64,000 bases of DNA from JAJYUU01 sp963822955 (GCA_963822955.1 CAWGJS010000001.1:248001-312000), one strand, 5' to 3'. Counted from the stretch's first letter, positions 46,762-57,560 are shown. Notes: generated by a model not told the origin, from the sequence alone. Translations and numbers: made by a program.

Positions 46762-48876
46762 TCAGACTCCGGCTGCCTGCATGCCGCGCAGCTCGTGCTT
46801 CAGCTCGCGCACCTCGTCCCTGATCCGGGCAGCGACCTCGAACTGCAGCTCTGCAGCAGCCGCATGCATCTGCTCGGTCAGCTCGGCGATCAGGGCGGCG
46901 AGGTCCGCGCGGGCCGGCCCGCCGCCCTTCGCTCCTGCCGCAGCTCCGGCGGCCCGCGCCCTGGACGAGACACCTGGAACCGGCGCCTTGCCGCGGCTCT
47001 GCTGCCGGCCCGATCCGCCGAGCAGCTGCTCGGTGTCCGCGTCCTCCCTGGCCAGCTGGTCCAGGATGTCCGCTATCCGCTTGCGCAGCGGCTGCGGATC
47101 GACACCATGCTCGGTGTTGTAGGCAATCTGCCGGTCGCGGCGGCGGTTGGTCTCGTCGATCGCCCGCTGCATCGATGGCGTCACCTTGTCGGCGTACATG
47201 TGCACCTGGCCGGAGACGTTCCTGGCTGCACGGCCGATCGTCTGGATCAGCGACGTACCCGAGCGCAGGAAGCCTTCCTTGTCAGCGTCCAGGATCGCGA
47301 CAAGCGACACCTCCGGCAGGTCGAGGCCCTCGCGCAGCAGGTTGATCCCGACCAGCACGTCGTACTCGCCGAGCCGCAGCTCGCGCAGCAGCTCGACCCG
47401 GCGCAGCGTGTCGACCTCGCTGTGCAGGTACCGAGCGCGGATGCCGAGCTCAAGCAGGTAATCGGTCAGGTCCTCGGCCATCTTCTTGGTCAGCGTCGTG
47501 ACCAGCACCCGCTCGGACTTCTCGGCTCGTTCCCTGATCTCCCCGACAAGGTCGTCGATCTGCCCCTTCGTCGGCTTGATGATCACCTGGGGGTCGACCA
47601 GGCCGGTCGGCCTGATGACCTGCTCCACGATCTCGCCGCCGGTCTGGCGGAGCTCGTAGGGTCCGGGGGTGGCCGAGAGGTACAGCGTCTGGCCGATACG
47701 GTCGCCGAACTCATCCCACGTCAGCGGCCGGTTATCGATCGCGCTGGGCAGCCGGAAGCCATGGTCCACCAGGACGCGCTTGCGGGACACATCGCCCTCG
47801 TACATGGCGCCGATCTGCGGCACAGTGTTGTGCGACTCGTCGATGACCAGCAGAAAGTCCTCCGGGAAGTAGTCCAGGAGCGTGTTAGGCGGACTGCCGG
47901 CCGCGCGGCCGTCGATATGGCGGGAGTAGTTCTCGATGCCTGAGCAGCTACCGACCTGGCGCATCATCTCGATGTCGTAGGTGGTGCGCATCCGCAGCCG
48001 CTGGGCCTCTAGCAGCTTGCCGGTCCGCTCCAGCTCCGCGAGGCGCTCCTCGAGCTCCGCCTCGATGCCCGCGATCGCCCGTTCCATCCGCTCCGGCCCG
48101 GCGACATAGTGCGAGGCCGGGAAGATGTACAGCTCCTCGTCCTCGCTCATCACCTCGCCGGTCAGCGGGTGCAGCGTCATGAGCCGCTCGATCTCGTCGC
48201 CGAACATCTCAATCCGGACAGCCAGCTCCTCGTACTGCGGGATGACCTCGATGGTGTCACCGCGCACCCGGAACGTGCCGCGCGTGAAGGCCAGATCATT
48301 GCGCGCGTAGTGCATCCCGACGAGCTGACGCAGCAGCTTGTCCCGCTCTATGGTGTCGCCGACCTTGACCTTCAGCATCCGGTCCACGTACTCCTGCGGC
48401 GTGCCGAGGCCGTAGATGCACGACACCGAAGCCACGACGATCGTGTCGCGCCTGGTGAGCAGTGAGTTGGTAGCCGAGTGCCGGAGGCGATCCACCTCAT
48501 CGTTGATTGAGGAGTCCTTCTCGATGTACGTATCGGTCTGCGGGACATAGGCCTCTGGCTGGTAGTAGTCGTAGTACGAGACGAAGTACTCGACCGCGTT
48601 CCGGGGCAGCATCTCGCGCAGCTCGTTGGCGAACTGCGCCGCGAGCGTCTTGTTCGGCAGCATCACCAGCACGGGCCGCTGAAGCCGCTCGGCCAGCCAG
48701 GCGACGGTTGCGGTCTTGCCCGTGCCGGTCGCGCCGAGCAGCACGGTGTCGGTCGCGCCGCCGGCGATACGCCGCTCCATCTCGGCAATAGCCCGCGGCT
48801 GGTCCCCCGCCGGGACCATGTCCGTGATGACCTCAAAAGGGGCAACCCGGCGCTGAAGGTCGGTCACCGGGCGCAT
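46762..48876 (-). CDS. uvrB: Excinuclease ABC subunit B
   Basis: 704-residue damage-verification helicase of nucleotide excision repair. Walker A GATGTGKT at 48-55, beta-hairpin region YYDYYQPEAYVP, DESH box, motif SATPGPYE, motif VI QTIGRAARN, and a C-terminal UVR motif for UvrC binding (AELQFEVAARIRDEVRELK). The stretch before UVR is an Ala/Gly-rich linker. No LexA box of the actinobacterial type is visible upstream. It is followed upstream by coaE and rpsA on the same strand. Confidence 0.96.
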   Translation of the reverse strand: MRPVTDLQRRVAPFEVITDMVPAGDQPRAIAEMERRIAGGATDTVLLGATGTGKTATVAWLAERLQRPVLVMLPNKTLAAQFANELREMLPRNAVEYFVSYYDYYQPEAYVPQTDTYIEKDSSINDEVDRLRHSATNSLLTRRDTIVVASVSCIYGLGTPQEYVDRMLKVKVGDTIERDKLLRQLVGMHYARNDLAFTRGTFRVRGDTIEVIPQYEELAVRIEMFGDEIERLMTLHPLTGEVMSEDEELYIFPASHYVAGPERMERAIAGIEAELEERLAELERTGKLLEAQRLRMRTTYDIEMMRQVGSCSGIENYSRHIDGRAAGSPPNTLLDYFPEDFLLVIDESHNTVPQIGAMYEGDVSRKRVLVDHGFRLPSAIDNRPLTWDEFGDRIGQTLYLSATPGPYELRQTGGEIVEQVIRPTGLVDPQVIIKPTKGQIDDLVGEIRERAEKSERVLVTTLTKKMAEDLTDYLLELGIRARYLHSEVDTLRRVELLRELRLGEYDVLVGINLLREGLDLPEVSLVAILDADKEGFLRSGTSLIQTIGRAARNVSGQVHMYADKVTPSMQRAIDETNRRRDRQIAYNTEHGVDPQPLRKRIADILDQLAREDADTEQLLGGSGRQQSRGKAPVPGVSSRARAAGAAAGAKGGGPARADLAALIAELTEQMHAAAAELQFEVAARIRDEVRELKHELRGMQAAGV

Positions 48877-48964
48877 GATGTCTCCTTGGCTTGCTGCACG
48901 AATTCCACTGTAGGACGACCTGCTGACAATCGGCGTCGCCAGCTAACCGGGGCGGCCGCGGGTG

Positions 48965-49582
48965 TCAGCTCGCTCCGGCCGCCCGCACGGACATGCGCCT
49001 GCGCAGCTCGGCCCAGAGCTCACCGACCTGCCGGTCGAGCTCCGCCAGCGACCCGGAGTTGTCCACCACGATCGTGGCGACCGCCAGCCGCTCTTCCCTG
49101 CTGGCCTGCGCTGCCATCCGGGCCTGGGCCTGCTCCCGGCTCATGCCGCGCAGGCGCACCAGCCGGTCAAGCTGGATCCGCGGCGGCACGTCGACCACGA
49201 CGACCAGGTCGTAGCGGTCGGCCAGCCCGTTCTCAGCGATCAGCGGGACGTCATGCACGATGACCGAGCCCGCTCCGGCGGCGTCCTCAACCTCGCGCAT
49301 CCTGACGGCCACCCGCGGGTGCACGATCGAGTTGAGCGTGGCCAGCTTCTGCCCGTCGGCGAACACGATGTCGCCGAGAGCGACGCGGTCAAGTGCGCCG
49401 TCAGGCCCGAGCACGCCGGGGCCGAACGCCGCAATCACCTCGGTCAGTCCGTCGGTGCCGGGCGCGACTACCTCGCGCGCGATGAGGTCAGCGTCGATGA
49501 TCACCGCGCCCTGGGCGGCCAGGCGCCTGGACACTTCGCTCTTGCCGGCGCCGATGCCGCCGGTCAGCCCGACTCTTAGCAC
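48965..49582 (-). CDS. coaE: Dephospho-CoA kinase
   Basis: Last step of CoA synthesis. 205 residues: P-loop GLTGGIGAGKSEVSRRL at 5-21, the IDADLIAREVV segment, HPRVAVRM, and DVPLIAENGLADRYD. Length is standard for CoaE without the GrpB domain that some actinobacteria fuse. It lies between uvrB and rpsA, a conserved order. Confidence 0.94.
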   Translation of the reverse strand: MLRVGLTGGIGAGKSEVSRRLAAQGAVIIDADLIAREVVAPGTDGLTEVIAAFGPGVLGPDGALDRVALGDIVFADGQKLATLNSIVHPRVAVRMREVEDAAGAGSVIVHDVPLIAENGLADRYDLVVVVDVPPRIQLDRLVRLRGMSREQAQARMAAQASREERLAVATIVVDNSGSLAELDRQVGELWAELRRRMSVRAAGAS

Positions 49583-49693
49583 GTCAGCAAGCTATCGCGA
49601 GTGATCACCGGGGAGCCGCCCGGACGCCAGCGGCGGGCGCCTGGTGCACTGCACCCGGCCCCGCCGCTGCCATGTACTCCGGCGCCAGCGTCG

Positions 49694-51178
49694 TCAGCTC
49701 TGGCCGCCAGACAGCTTGTCGCGCAGCGCGGCAAGTGCCTCGTCCGAAGCGAGCGTGCCGGCCCGTTCGGAGTCCGTGCTGGCGGAGGTGTGGTGACTAG
49801 CGTCGCCCTCCTCGCCGCCTTCCTCCTCGGCGGCAGCATCGGCCTTGCTGCGGGCCTCCGCAACCTGCTGCTGGTGCGCCTCGTAGCGCGCGCGGGCTTC
49901 GGCGTACTGCCGTTCCCACTCCTCGCGCTGGCTGTCGAAGCCCTCCAGCCACTCGCCTGACTCCGGGTCGAAGCCCTCCGGGTAGAGGTAGTTGCCCTGC
50001 TCATCGTAGGCCGCGGGCATGCCGTAGAGCGTGGGATCGAAGTCCTCCCCGGACACGTCGACGCTGCCGCCTTCGTTGGCCTGCTTCAGCGAGAGGCTGA
50101 TCCGGCGCCGGTCCAGGTCGATGTCAATGATCTTCACGAAGATCTCGTCGCCGACCTGCACGACCTGCTCGGGGATCTCCACGTGGCGGTCCGCCAGCTC
50201 GGAGATGTGCACCAGGCCCTCGATGCCCTCCTCGACGCGGACGAACGCACCGAAGGGAACAAGCTTGGTAACCCGGCCGGGAACGACCTGGCCGATCTGG
50301 TGCGTCCGCGCGAACTGCTGCCACGGGTCTTCCTGCGTCGACTTCAGCGACAGCGACACCCGCTCGCGGTCCATGTCGACGTCGAGAACCTCGACAGTGA
50401 CCTCCTGGCCGACCTCGACGACCTCACCGGGGTGGTCGATGTGCTTCCAGGACAGCTCCGACACGTGCACTAGGCCGTCCACGCCGCCAAGGTCGACGAA
50501 CGCGCCGAAGTTGACGATGGACGACACCACGCCCTTCCGGATCTGGCCCTTCTGCAGCGTGTTCAGGAAGTTCTGGCGGACCTCGGACTGGGTCTGCTCC
50601 AGCCAGGCGCGGCGGGACAGCACCACGTTGTTGCGGTTGCGGTCCAGCTCGATGATCTTGGCTTCGATTTCCTTGCCCACATAGGGCTGCAGGTCACGGA
50701 CCCGGCGCATCTCCACCAGCGAGGCGGGCAGGAAGCCGCGCAGCCCGATGTCGAGGATCAGGCCGCCCTTGACGACCTCGATGACGGTGCCGGTGACGAC
50801 GCCGTCCTCCTCCTTGACCTTCTCGATCGTGCCCCAGGCCCGCTCGTACTGAGCGCGCTTCTTGGACAGGATCAGGCGGCCCTCCTTGTCCTCCTTCTGC
50901 AGGACAAGCGCCTCGATGTGCTCCCCGGTCTTAACGACCTCGTGCGGGTCCACGTCGTGCTTGATCGACAGCTCCCGCGATGGGATAACGCCCTCGGTCT
51001 TGTAGCCGATGTCGAGCAGGACCTCATCTCGGTCGACCTTGACGACGGTGCCCTCGACAATGTCGCCGTCGTTGAAGTACTTGATGGTCTCATCGATCGC
51101 CGCGAGGAAGGCCTCCTCGGAACCGATGTCGTTGACCGCTACCTTTGGGGTCGAGGTGGCCTCAGTGCTGCTCGTCAT
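49694..51178 (-). CDS. rpsA: 30S ribosomal protein S1
   Basis: 494 residues with four S1 OB-fold repeats (about 37-105, 123-190, 208-276, 293-362; each has GxVxxxxxFGAFVxL-type sequence in the last two: VNFGAFVDLGGVDGLVHVSE, VPFGAFVRVEEGIEGLVHIS), then an acidic Glu/Ala-rich tail with DPTLYGMPAAYDEQGNY typical of actinobacteria. ATG at 51178 opens MTSSTEATSTPKV, the usual start; its GGAG box is 12 nt away. Confidence 0.95.
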   Translation of the reverse strand: MTSSTEATSTPKVAVNDIGSEEAFLAAIDETIKYFNDGDIVEGTVVKVDRDEVLLDIGYKTEGVIPSRELSIKHDVDPHEVVKTGEHIEALVLQKEDKEGRLILSKKRAQYERAWGTIEKVKEEDGVVTGTVIEVVKGGLILDIGLRGFLPASLVEMRRVRDLQPYVGKEIEAKIIELDRNRNNVVLSRRAWLEQTQSEVRQNFLNTLQKGQIRKGVVSSIVNFGAFVDLGGVDGLVHVSELSWKHIDHPGEVVEVGQEVTVEVLDVDMDRERVSLSLKSTQEDPWQQFARTHQIGQVVPGRVTKLVPFGAFVRVEEGIEGLVHISELADRHVEIPEQVVQVGDEIFVKIIDIDLDRRRISLSLKQANEGGSVDVSGEDFDPTLYGMPAAYDEQGNYLYPEGFDPESGEWLEGFDSQREEWERQYAEARARYEAHQQQVAEARSKADAAAEEEGGEEGDASHHTSASTDSERAGTLASDEALAALRDKLSGGQS

Positions 51179-51392
51179 GTGTAGGTGGACTCCGGATACG
51201 GACAGGATTGTGGATGCGGGACTGTACCGTGCGCGGCGGGTCCGACAAAGGAAAGCCATGGTTTACGTGACATGCCTGGCCAGCATGACCGGCCGCGGCC
51301 TGCAGTGAGACTGCCCCGCGGGCTGCCTGACCATTGGCGGACTGCACCTGAACACAGTGCAGTGCCCAGCATATGAGAGCCTGGCCGACCGG

Positions 51393-52469
51393 TCAATCTG
51401 CCGGCCCGGTGCCCGAAGCCGCTGAGCCTCCACCGCCGGAGCCCAGGTTATCGCGCAGCTGGCTGGTCGCCAGCTGCCAGGTGGTGTGGACCGCCGCCGT
51501 GCGGAAGCCGAGCTGGGAGTTGATCGCGAGCATCGCGGCATTGCTGCCGGCATTCTGCGTGATCACCCAGCGCACCTCGGGCAGGCCGTCCAGAATCCGC
51601 CGGGTCATCGCCGCTTTGAGCCACTTCCCCAGCCCGTAGCCCCGGTGCGCCGGATCGACGCCGGTGTCGCCGACGTAGACCCGGTCGGGGGTCGCTGGCT
51701 CGATGAAGATGTTCGTTAGCCCGACGAACCGCGCGGAACTGTCCTGCGCGTAATACGCCCAGCGGCCCTTCCCGGCGGCCGCGCCCGCCTCCTCGAACTG
51801 GCGTACCAGCTCCGCCGTCATCGAGACGTCGCCCACGTCCAGGTCCTCGCGCGGCGCCGTATTCATGACATTCAGGACTTCCGCGACCCGCTCCGCGAGA
51901 TCCGGCGGCGTGCACCCCTCGACAAACACCAGGCGGCAATGGGGCGCTCGCACCGGGCCGTCGGCGATCCACCGGTCCACCAGCTCACCGTCGACGGCGG
52001 CAAGCTCGAGCCGGTTCTCTTCGCCCACCAGCGCCGGTTCGGCGCCGAACCGGCGGCAGAACGCCGCACCGGACGGAACGTTGTCCCTCGTCCAGCCGGC
52101 GACAAGGCGCAGGCCGCGGCGCTCGGCCACGGCCGCCGAGCGCTCCAGCAGCCGTGTCCCGAGCCCCTGGCGCCGGCAGCCGGGCAGCACTGCGATATCC
52201 GCGCCCAGCAGATGGTCCCAGCCCTGCAGGTACTGCCAGCTACATCTGGAAAGGCCGGCGATCGCCCCGGCGGAGTCGCGGGCCACCAGCACGATTCCGT
52301 CATCGACCGCCGGCAGGTGTCGGATCTCGGCGATCTCGTCCTCCAGCGGAAGTCTCGGGTCCTGCGGCGTGGCTTCCTGGTGGAGCTGGGCGCGAGCGTC
52401 GTACAGCTCTGCAATCAGCTGGTCTGGCTGCGCCCGGAGCTGCCACTCCTCGATCGTCGTTGCGACCAC
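51393..52469 (-). CDS. Tandem GNAT-domain acetyltransferase
   Basis: 358 residues with two GNAT folds: acetyl-CoA loops RRQGLGTRLLERSA in the first half and HRGYGLGKWLKAAM in the second, followed by WVITQNAGSNAAMLAINSQL. Resembles uncharacterised actinobacterial tandem acetyltransferases distantly like mycothiol synthase; I do not assign that role. The Gly/Ser-rich last 18 residues look disordered. Confidence 0.83.
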   Translation of the reverse strand: MVATTIEEWQLRAQPDQLIAELYDARAQLHQEATPQDPRLPLEDEIAEIRHLPAVDDGIVLVARDSAGAIAGLSRCSWQYLQGWDHLLGADIAVLPGCRRQGLGTRLLERSAAVAERRGLRLVAGWTRDNVPSGAAFCRRFGAEPALVGEENRLELAAVDGELVDRWIADGPVRAPHCRLVFVEGCTPPDLAERVAEVLNVMNTAPREDLDVGDVSMTAELVRQFEEAGAAAGKGRWAYYAQDSSARFVGLTNIFIEPATPDRVYVGDTGVDPAHRGYGLGKWLKAAMTRRILDGLPEVRWVITQNAGSNAAMLAINSQLGFRTAAVHTTWQLATSQLRDNLGSGGGGSAASGTGPAD

Positions 52470-52573
52470 GGCGACTCAACGTAGAGCGGCCCGGGGTGCC
52501 GGTCAACTGGATATCCGGCGCCTCAAGCTCGGCGTCCTGGCTAGTACAGCTCCCCGCCTGGCCCGGTACCGCC

Positions 52574-54707
52574 CTAGGCCCTGGCCGGCACGAGCGTGAT
52601 CTTCTCGCTGGCAGCCTGCTGCACTGCCTGCGGCGAATACAGCGCGGCCAGCAGCAGGCCCGCCCGCCAGGCGTCCTGCTGATCATGAGCATGGCGACGA
52701 CCGGGCTCGCCCGGCCGCGCCGAGCGGTACCACCCAGCCGGAGCGGTCCCAGTCGGCGAGGTCGAAGGCATAGCGGGCCACCGACGCCGAGACGGTACGC
52801 AGCCCGTCCAGCGGAATGTACGAGCTGGCCTGCACGGTGTCCATGTCGCCGCCGTACGGCACCGATGGCGGGTCGAGCTCGACCCGGCCCAGGGGGTGCC
52901 GCTGGCCGGTGGCGTGCAGTTCACCCCACGACTGGCCGCCCCACGCGCGCTCGGCCCGGTGCACGGCCTCGGTCAGGGCCCGGTGCCAGGACCAGCCGCC
53001 CAGCAGCGACTCGTCGCCGGCCTGGAGCTGGTCGCCGGCCACCCGCCAGATCACCGACTCGGCCCGGAGGCCGGGCACCAGCCGGTTCCACGGATGCTCG
53101 ACGAATGCGGCCAAGCCGGAGCGCTCGAGCACGAGCAGGGCTAGCTCCCGCCGCAGCACCGAGTACGCCGCAGCCGCCGGCGAGCCGGCTTCGAGCTGGC
53201 CATCCCACGCTGCCAGCGGCGCCCAGTCGCCGAGCAGCCTGGCGATCCGCCTGCCGGGTACCGACATCACGTCACGGTGCAGCGCAGCCATGTCGTCGAC
53301 GGTGGCACCGGACAGCTCCGACACCGTCGCCACGATCCGCCTCGCCCGCCACGGCGCGGCCACGTCCAGCCCGATGTACGGCCCGCTCGCAGTGGCCAGA
53401 ATCTGGTTATTGGCGCTGAACAAGAATCCGCCATCCGGGTTGTGCGCCCGCGGCATGTCAGCGAACGCCACCCGGCCGCGCCAGCCGTACGACGGGTCCT
53501 CGCCGGGGACCGGCACCCAGGCCGCTTCAGGCCTGGCCCGGACAGGCACCAGCCCGCGGGTGAGATACCCGATACTGCCGTCCCGGTCGGCCGCAAGCAG
53601 ATTGTTGACTGGCTCGACCCAGGGCGCCATGGTCTCGAACAGTTCGCCCACCGAGCGAGCGCGCAGCATCGCCGGGAGCGCGTCGAATCCCGGATTCGGC
53701 TCGGCGGTGGCCGTCCAGGCGAGCGCCAGATCCTCGGTCACCATCGGCCCGCGGTCGGTCTGCCGGACCTCGATCTCGAGCGGATCGCAGCCCCGTACCC
53801 TGAGGATCTCGGTGCGACTCAGGCCGCCGCGTTCCGGCGGCCAGCCGGCGAACTGGTACAGATCCTGGTCGTCCGCCATCCCGTGGGTGATGCACCAGGC
53901 AACCCGCGCGTTGTGCCCGAAGTGGCTGAACCCTGGCACGCCTGGTATCGAGAATCCGAGGACGTCCCACTGCGGGCTGGACACGTGTCCCTGGACATAG
54001 ACGTTCGGCACTTCCAGGGGGCGGTGCGGATCCCCGGCGAGCAGCGGCAGCCCCGAGGCGGTTCGGGTGCCTGCCAGCGCCCAGTTGTTGCTTCCGCCGT
54101 CGTCGAGCCCCGGCCACGACGGCACCGCACGCTCGCAGCATGCGCCCGGCGGTACTGACGCGAGCTGCTGCACGGACTGGCCCGTGACCATCCTGCGCGC
54201 GACGGCCGGCCCGAGCGCCTCGCTGACAACGCCACGCCACAGTTTGGCGGCAGCCGAGCCCATAGCCAGGTGCCGCACGCGGTGCACGACCAGGCAGTGC
54301 CATGGCTCCCAGGGCTCAGGCGGCGCCTGCATGCGGCCGAACTCGGCTGGCAGCGAATCGTTAGCGGCAAGCGCGCCCTCGATGACGGCGTTCACCCCGG
54401 CCGTGTACGCGGCGAGCATGTCCCGCGCCGCGACGGACAGCCGAGCTACGTCACGGCGCGCGGCAGCGGCGAGATCCAGCCGCCGGTAGAGCGCGTCACT
54501 TGCGACTGCGGCCGGTCCGACCTCCTCCGCCCAGCGGCCCAGACCGCGACGCCGGTCGTAGTCCATCTGCCAGAGCCGGTCGAGCGCGTGAGCGAAGCCC
54601 TGGGCGAAGAACGCATCGTGCTCGGTTACCGCCCAGCAATGCGGCACGCCCCACCGGTCCCGGACGACCTCGACCAGGCCGTCCAGGCCATGCAGCCGCA
54701 ACTCCAT
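52574..54707 (-). CDS. Penicillin-acylase family N-terminal-nucleophile hydrolase, frameshifted
   Basis: About 710-residue Ntn-hydrolase precursor. The alpha segment (1-205) ends at the autocatalytic site, with nucleophile S206 in GGSNNWALAG; the beta chain follows (LPLLAGDPHRPLEVPNVYVQ, WRVAGDQ, SSYIPLDGLRTVSASVARYA). Near 52690-52715 the frame shifts: one frame stops after VVPLGAAGRARSSPCS, the other gives the expected HAHDQQDAWRAGLLLAALYS and ends LVPARA at 52574. No signal peptide is present, unlike exported acylases, so it is probably cytoplasmic. ATG at 54707 is preferred; an ATG nine codons upstream is possible. It hydrolyses an amide, such as an acyl-homoserine lactone or beta-lactam side chain; specificity unknown. 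Confidence 0.86.
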
Positions 54708-54773
54708 GGCTCTAGCATCCCAGTACGGCAGCATCCCAGCCGCCAGCGTTCCCAGTCCGCCAGCGGGCCGCCG

Positions 54774-57560
54774 TCAGTGCGCGGCGTCTGCCCAGCTACG
54801 ACCCCAGCCCATGGAGACCTCCAGCGGCACGCTGAGCTCCGCCGCACTCCCCATAGCCACCTTCACCAGCGCCTGCACGGCCTCTAGCTCGCCCGGCGCG
54901 ACCTCGAACAGCAGCTCGTCGTGCACCTGGAGCAGCATCCTGGAGCGGAGGCCGGCCGCCTCGAGCTCCGTGCTGGCGGTCAGCATCGCCACCTTGATGA
55001 TGTCGGCAGCCGAACCCTGGATCGGCGCGTTGAGGGCCATCCGCTCGGCCATCTCCCGGCGCTGGCGGTTGTCCGAGGTGAGGTCGGGCAGGTACCGGCG
55101 GCGGCCCAGCATCGTCTGGGTGTAGCCCTCCATCCGGGCCCGCGCCACCACTTCCCGCAGGTAATCGCGGACGCCGCCGAATTGCTCGAAGTACTCGTCC
55201 ATGTAGCCGCGGGCCTCGTCGGGCGTAATCCGCAGCTGCTGGGACAGCCCGTAGGCCGACAACCCGTAGGCCAGGCCGTAGTTCATGGCCTTGACCTTGC
55301 TGCGCAGCTCCGGCGTGACCTCCTCCGGCGCCACCCCGAAGACCCGGCCGGCCGTGGCGGCGTGGAAGTCGTGCCCGGATGAGAACGCTGCCGACAGCGC
55401 CTGGTCGCCAGACAGGTGCGCCATGATGCGCAGCTCGATCTGGCTGTAGTCCGCAGTTAGCAGGAACTCGTAACCCCGGCCGACGACAAAACCCTGCCGG
55501 ATCCGGCGGCCTTCCTCCGTGCGGATCGGGATGTTCTGCATGTTCGGGTCGGTCGACGACAGCCGGCCGGTGGCCGCGATCATCTGGTTATAGGTGGTGT
55601 GGATCCGCCCGTCCGCGTCAGCCATCGGGACTAGGGAGTCCACGATGCTCTTCAGCTTCGCCACGTCACGGTGGCGCAGCAGGTGGGCGAGGATCGGGTG
55701 CTCGGTCTGCGCTAGCAGGCCGGTCAGCGCCTCCGAATCGGTGGTGTAACCGGTCTTGATCCGCTTGGTCTTCGGCAGCCCCAGCTCGGTGAACAGGACT
55801 TCCTGGAGCTGCTTGGGCGAGCCCATGTTGAACTCGTGCCCGGTTACCGCGAACGCGGCCTGCTCGGCTGCCTTTACTTCGCTGCCGAGCTCAGCCGACA
55901 TGGCAGCAAAGTGCTCGGTATCCGCGCCGATGCCTGCTCGCTCCATCTCGGCCAGCACGCCCACCAGCGGCAGCTCAACCTCGGCGAGCAGCTCCGTCGC
56001 TCCGCGATCGGCCAGGTCGCGGTCGAGTGCGTCGGCGAGCTCGCTCGTCGCCTGCGCCCGCTGGGCCAGTGCCGCGGCGACCTCGGACTCATCGGGCACG
56101 TCGAGGGTGAGCTGCCCGGTTGCGGGCTCCGCAGCGCTCAGCTCCCGGTTCAGGTACCGCAGGGCCAGGTCAGCCAGGTCGAACGAGCGCTGGCCGGGCA
56201 GGGCCAGATAAGCGGCCAGCGCGGTGTCACTGGTCAGTCCGCGCAGCTCAAGGCCGCGCGCGCCCATGGCGTGCATCGGTCCCTTGGCGTCATGGAGAGC
56301 CTTCGGCCGGTCCGGATCGGCCAGCCAGGATCCAAGCGCCTTGTCATCGGCCTCGGTGAGCTGAGTCGGATCGATGAACGCCGCGCTTCCGCCAGGCGCC
56401 GCAATCGCGAGGCCCGTGAGAGTGCCCGTGCCTCGCCCCCAGGTACCGCTGACCGCCAGACCAGACCGGCCGGGGGCAGCGGCGTTCCCGTCGAGCCAGT
56501 CGGCAACCTGGTCCGGCCCGAGCACGACGGTCGCGACGTCGAACCCGGTCGTGTCACCGGCGGGACCGCTGCCGGCAGCAGCCGCAGCTGCCACGATGCC
56601 GTTCGGCAGCGTGGAGTACAGGCGGTCGCGCAGCACGCGGAACTGCAGCGTGTCGAAGAGCTGGTGGATCTGCTCGCGGTCCCACGGCACCGGGCTCAGA
56701 TCAGCCGGGGTCACCTCCAGCGGCACGTCACGTACCAGCCTGGTGAGCTGGCTGTTACGGAGAACTCCGGCCAGGTGCTCGCGCAGCGCGTCGCCGGCCC
56801 TGCCCTTGACCTCGTCCACCCGGTCGACGAGCTGTGCGAGCGAGCCGAACTCCGCGATCCACCTGGTGGCGGTCTTCTCGCCGACGCCGGGGATGCCGGG
56901 CAGGTTGTCGCTCGGGTCCCCGCGCAGGGCAGCGAAGTCCGGGTACTGAGCCGGGGTGAGACTGTACTTCGCCTCCACCGCCTCCGGGGTGAACCGCGCC
57001 ATCTCGCTGATGCCGCGCATCGTGTAGAGCACAGTGACGTCCGGGGTGACCAGCTGGAGCGCATCCCGGTCGCCGGTGACGATCAGCACGTCCATGTCGT
57101 CGGCTGCCTGGGTCGCGAGCGTCGCGATCAGGTCGTCGGCCTCAAAGCCCGGAACCGACAGCCGCCGGATGCCGAGCACGTCCAGTACCTCGAAGATGAG
57201 ACTCAGCTGGCTCCGGAAGTCGGCGGGCGTCTCTTTCCTGGTGGCCTTGTACTCGACGTACTGCTCGTGCCGGAAGGTCGGCTCGCCGCGATCGAAGGCC
57301 ACTGCGACATGCGTCGGCTGCTCGTCGCGGAGCACGTTGATCAGCATCGAGGTGAAACCGTAGACGGCGTTCGTGGGCTGGCCGGTCGTGGTGGAGAAGT
57401 TCTCGGGCGGCAGCGCGAAGAACGCGCGGTATGCCAGGGAGTGCCCGTCGAGCAGCAGCAGCCGCCCCCGGCGCCCCTGTTCCCGTTCCGGTCGGCCCTC
57501 GCCCTGTGCCGCAGTATCGGCCGTTGCCGCGTCCTTCGTTGCGCCGTCCTTCGTTGCCAC
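54774..57560 (-). CDS. polA: DNA polymerase I
   Basis: 928 residues. The 5' nuclease domain spans 33-310 (LLLLDGHSLAYRAFFALP, FEADDLIATLA, GDPSDNLPGIPGVGEKTA). The 3'-5' exonuclease-like domain at 340-520 lacks the D-x-E metal ligands, as in Taq and other actinobacterial enzymes, so no proofreading. The polymerase has motif A DYSQIELRIMAHLSGD, motif B RSKVKAMNYGLAYGLS and motif C LLQVHDELLFEV. GTG start. The N-terminal 30 residues are a low-complexity extension with ATKDGATKDAAT repeats. Confidence 0.95.
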   Translation of the reverse strand: MATKDGATKDAATADTAAQGEGRPEREQGRRGRLLLLDGHSLAYRAFFALPPENFSTTTGQPTNAVYGFTSMLINVLRDEQPTHVAVAFDRGEPTFRHEQYVEYKATRKETPADFRSQLSLIFEVLDVLGIRRLSVPGFEADDLIATLATQAADDMDVLIVTGDRDALQLVTPDVTVLYTMRGISEMARFTPEAVEAKYSLTPAQYPDFAALRGDPSDNLPGIPGVGEKTATRWIAEFGSLAQLVDRVDEVKGRAGDALREHLAGVLRNSQLTRLVRDVPLEVTPADLSPVPWDREQIHQLFDTLQFRVLRDRLYSTLPNGIVAAAAAAGSGPAGDTTGFDVATVVLGPDQVADWLDGNAAAPGRSGLAVSGTWGRGTGTLTGLAIAAPGGSAAFIDPTQLTEADDKALGSWLADPDRPKALHDAKGPMHAMGARGLELRGLTSDTALAAYLALPGQRSFDLADLALRYLNRELSAAEPATGQLTLDVPDESEVAAALAQRAQATSELADALDRDLADRGATELLAEVELPLVGVLAEMERAGIGADTEHFAAMSAELGSEVKAAEQAAFAVTGHEFNMGSPKQLQEVLFTELGLPKTKRIKTGYTTDSEALTGLLAQTEHPILAHLLRHRDVAKLKSIVDSLVPMADADGRIHTTYNQMIAATGRLSSTDPNMQNIPIRTEEGRRIRQGFVVGRGYEFLLTADYSQIELRIMAHLSGDQALSAAFSSGHDFHAATAGRVFGVAPEEVTPELRSKVKAMNYGLAYGLSAYGLSQQLRITPDEARGYMDEYFEQFGGVRDYLREVVARARMEGYTQTMLGRRRYLPDLTSDNRQRREMAERMALNAPIQGSAADIIKVAMLTASTELEAAGLRSRMLLQVHDELLFEVAPGELEAVQALVKVAMGSAAELSVPLEVSMGWGRSWADAAH

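Noticed and set aside
48877..48964. Possible SOS (LexA) box before uvrB
   Set aside because: No TCGAAC-N4-GTTCGA-like or TTCG-type dyad could be found; GAATTC alone is not evidence.
51393..52469. Assignment of the tandem GNAT protein as mycothiol synthase MshD
   Set aside because: Both have two GNAT domains, but I could not see the specific MshD sequence features, so no gene symbol is given.
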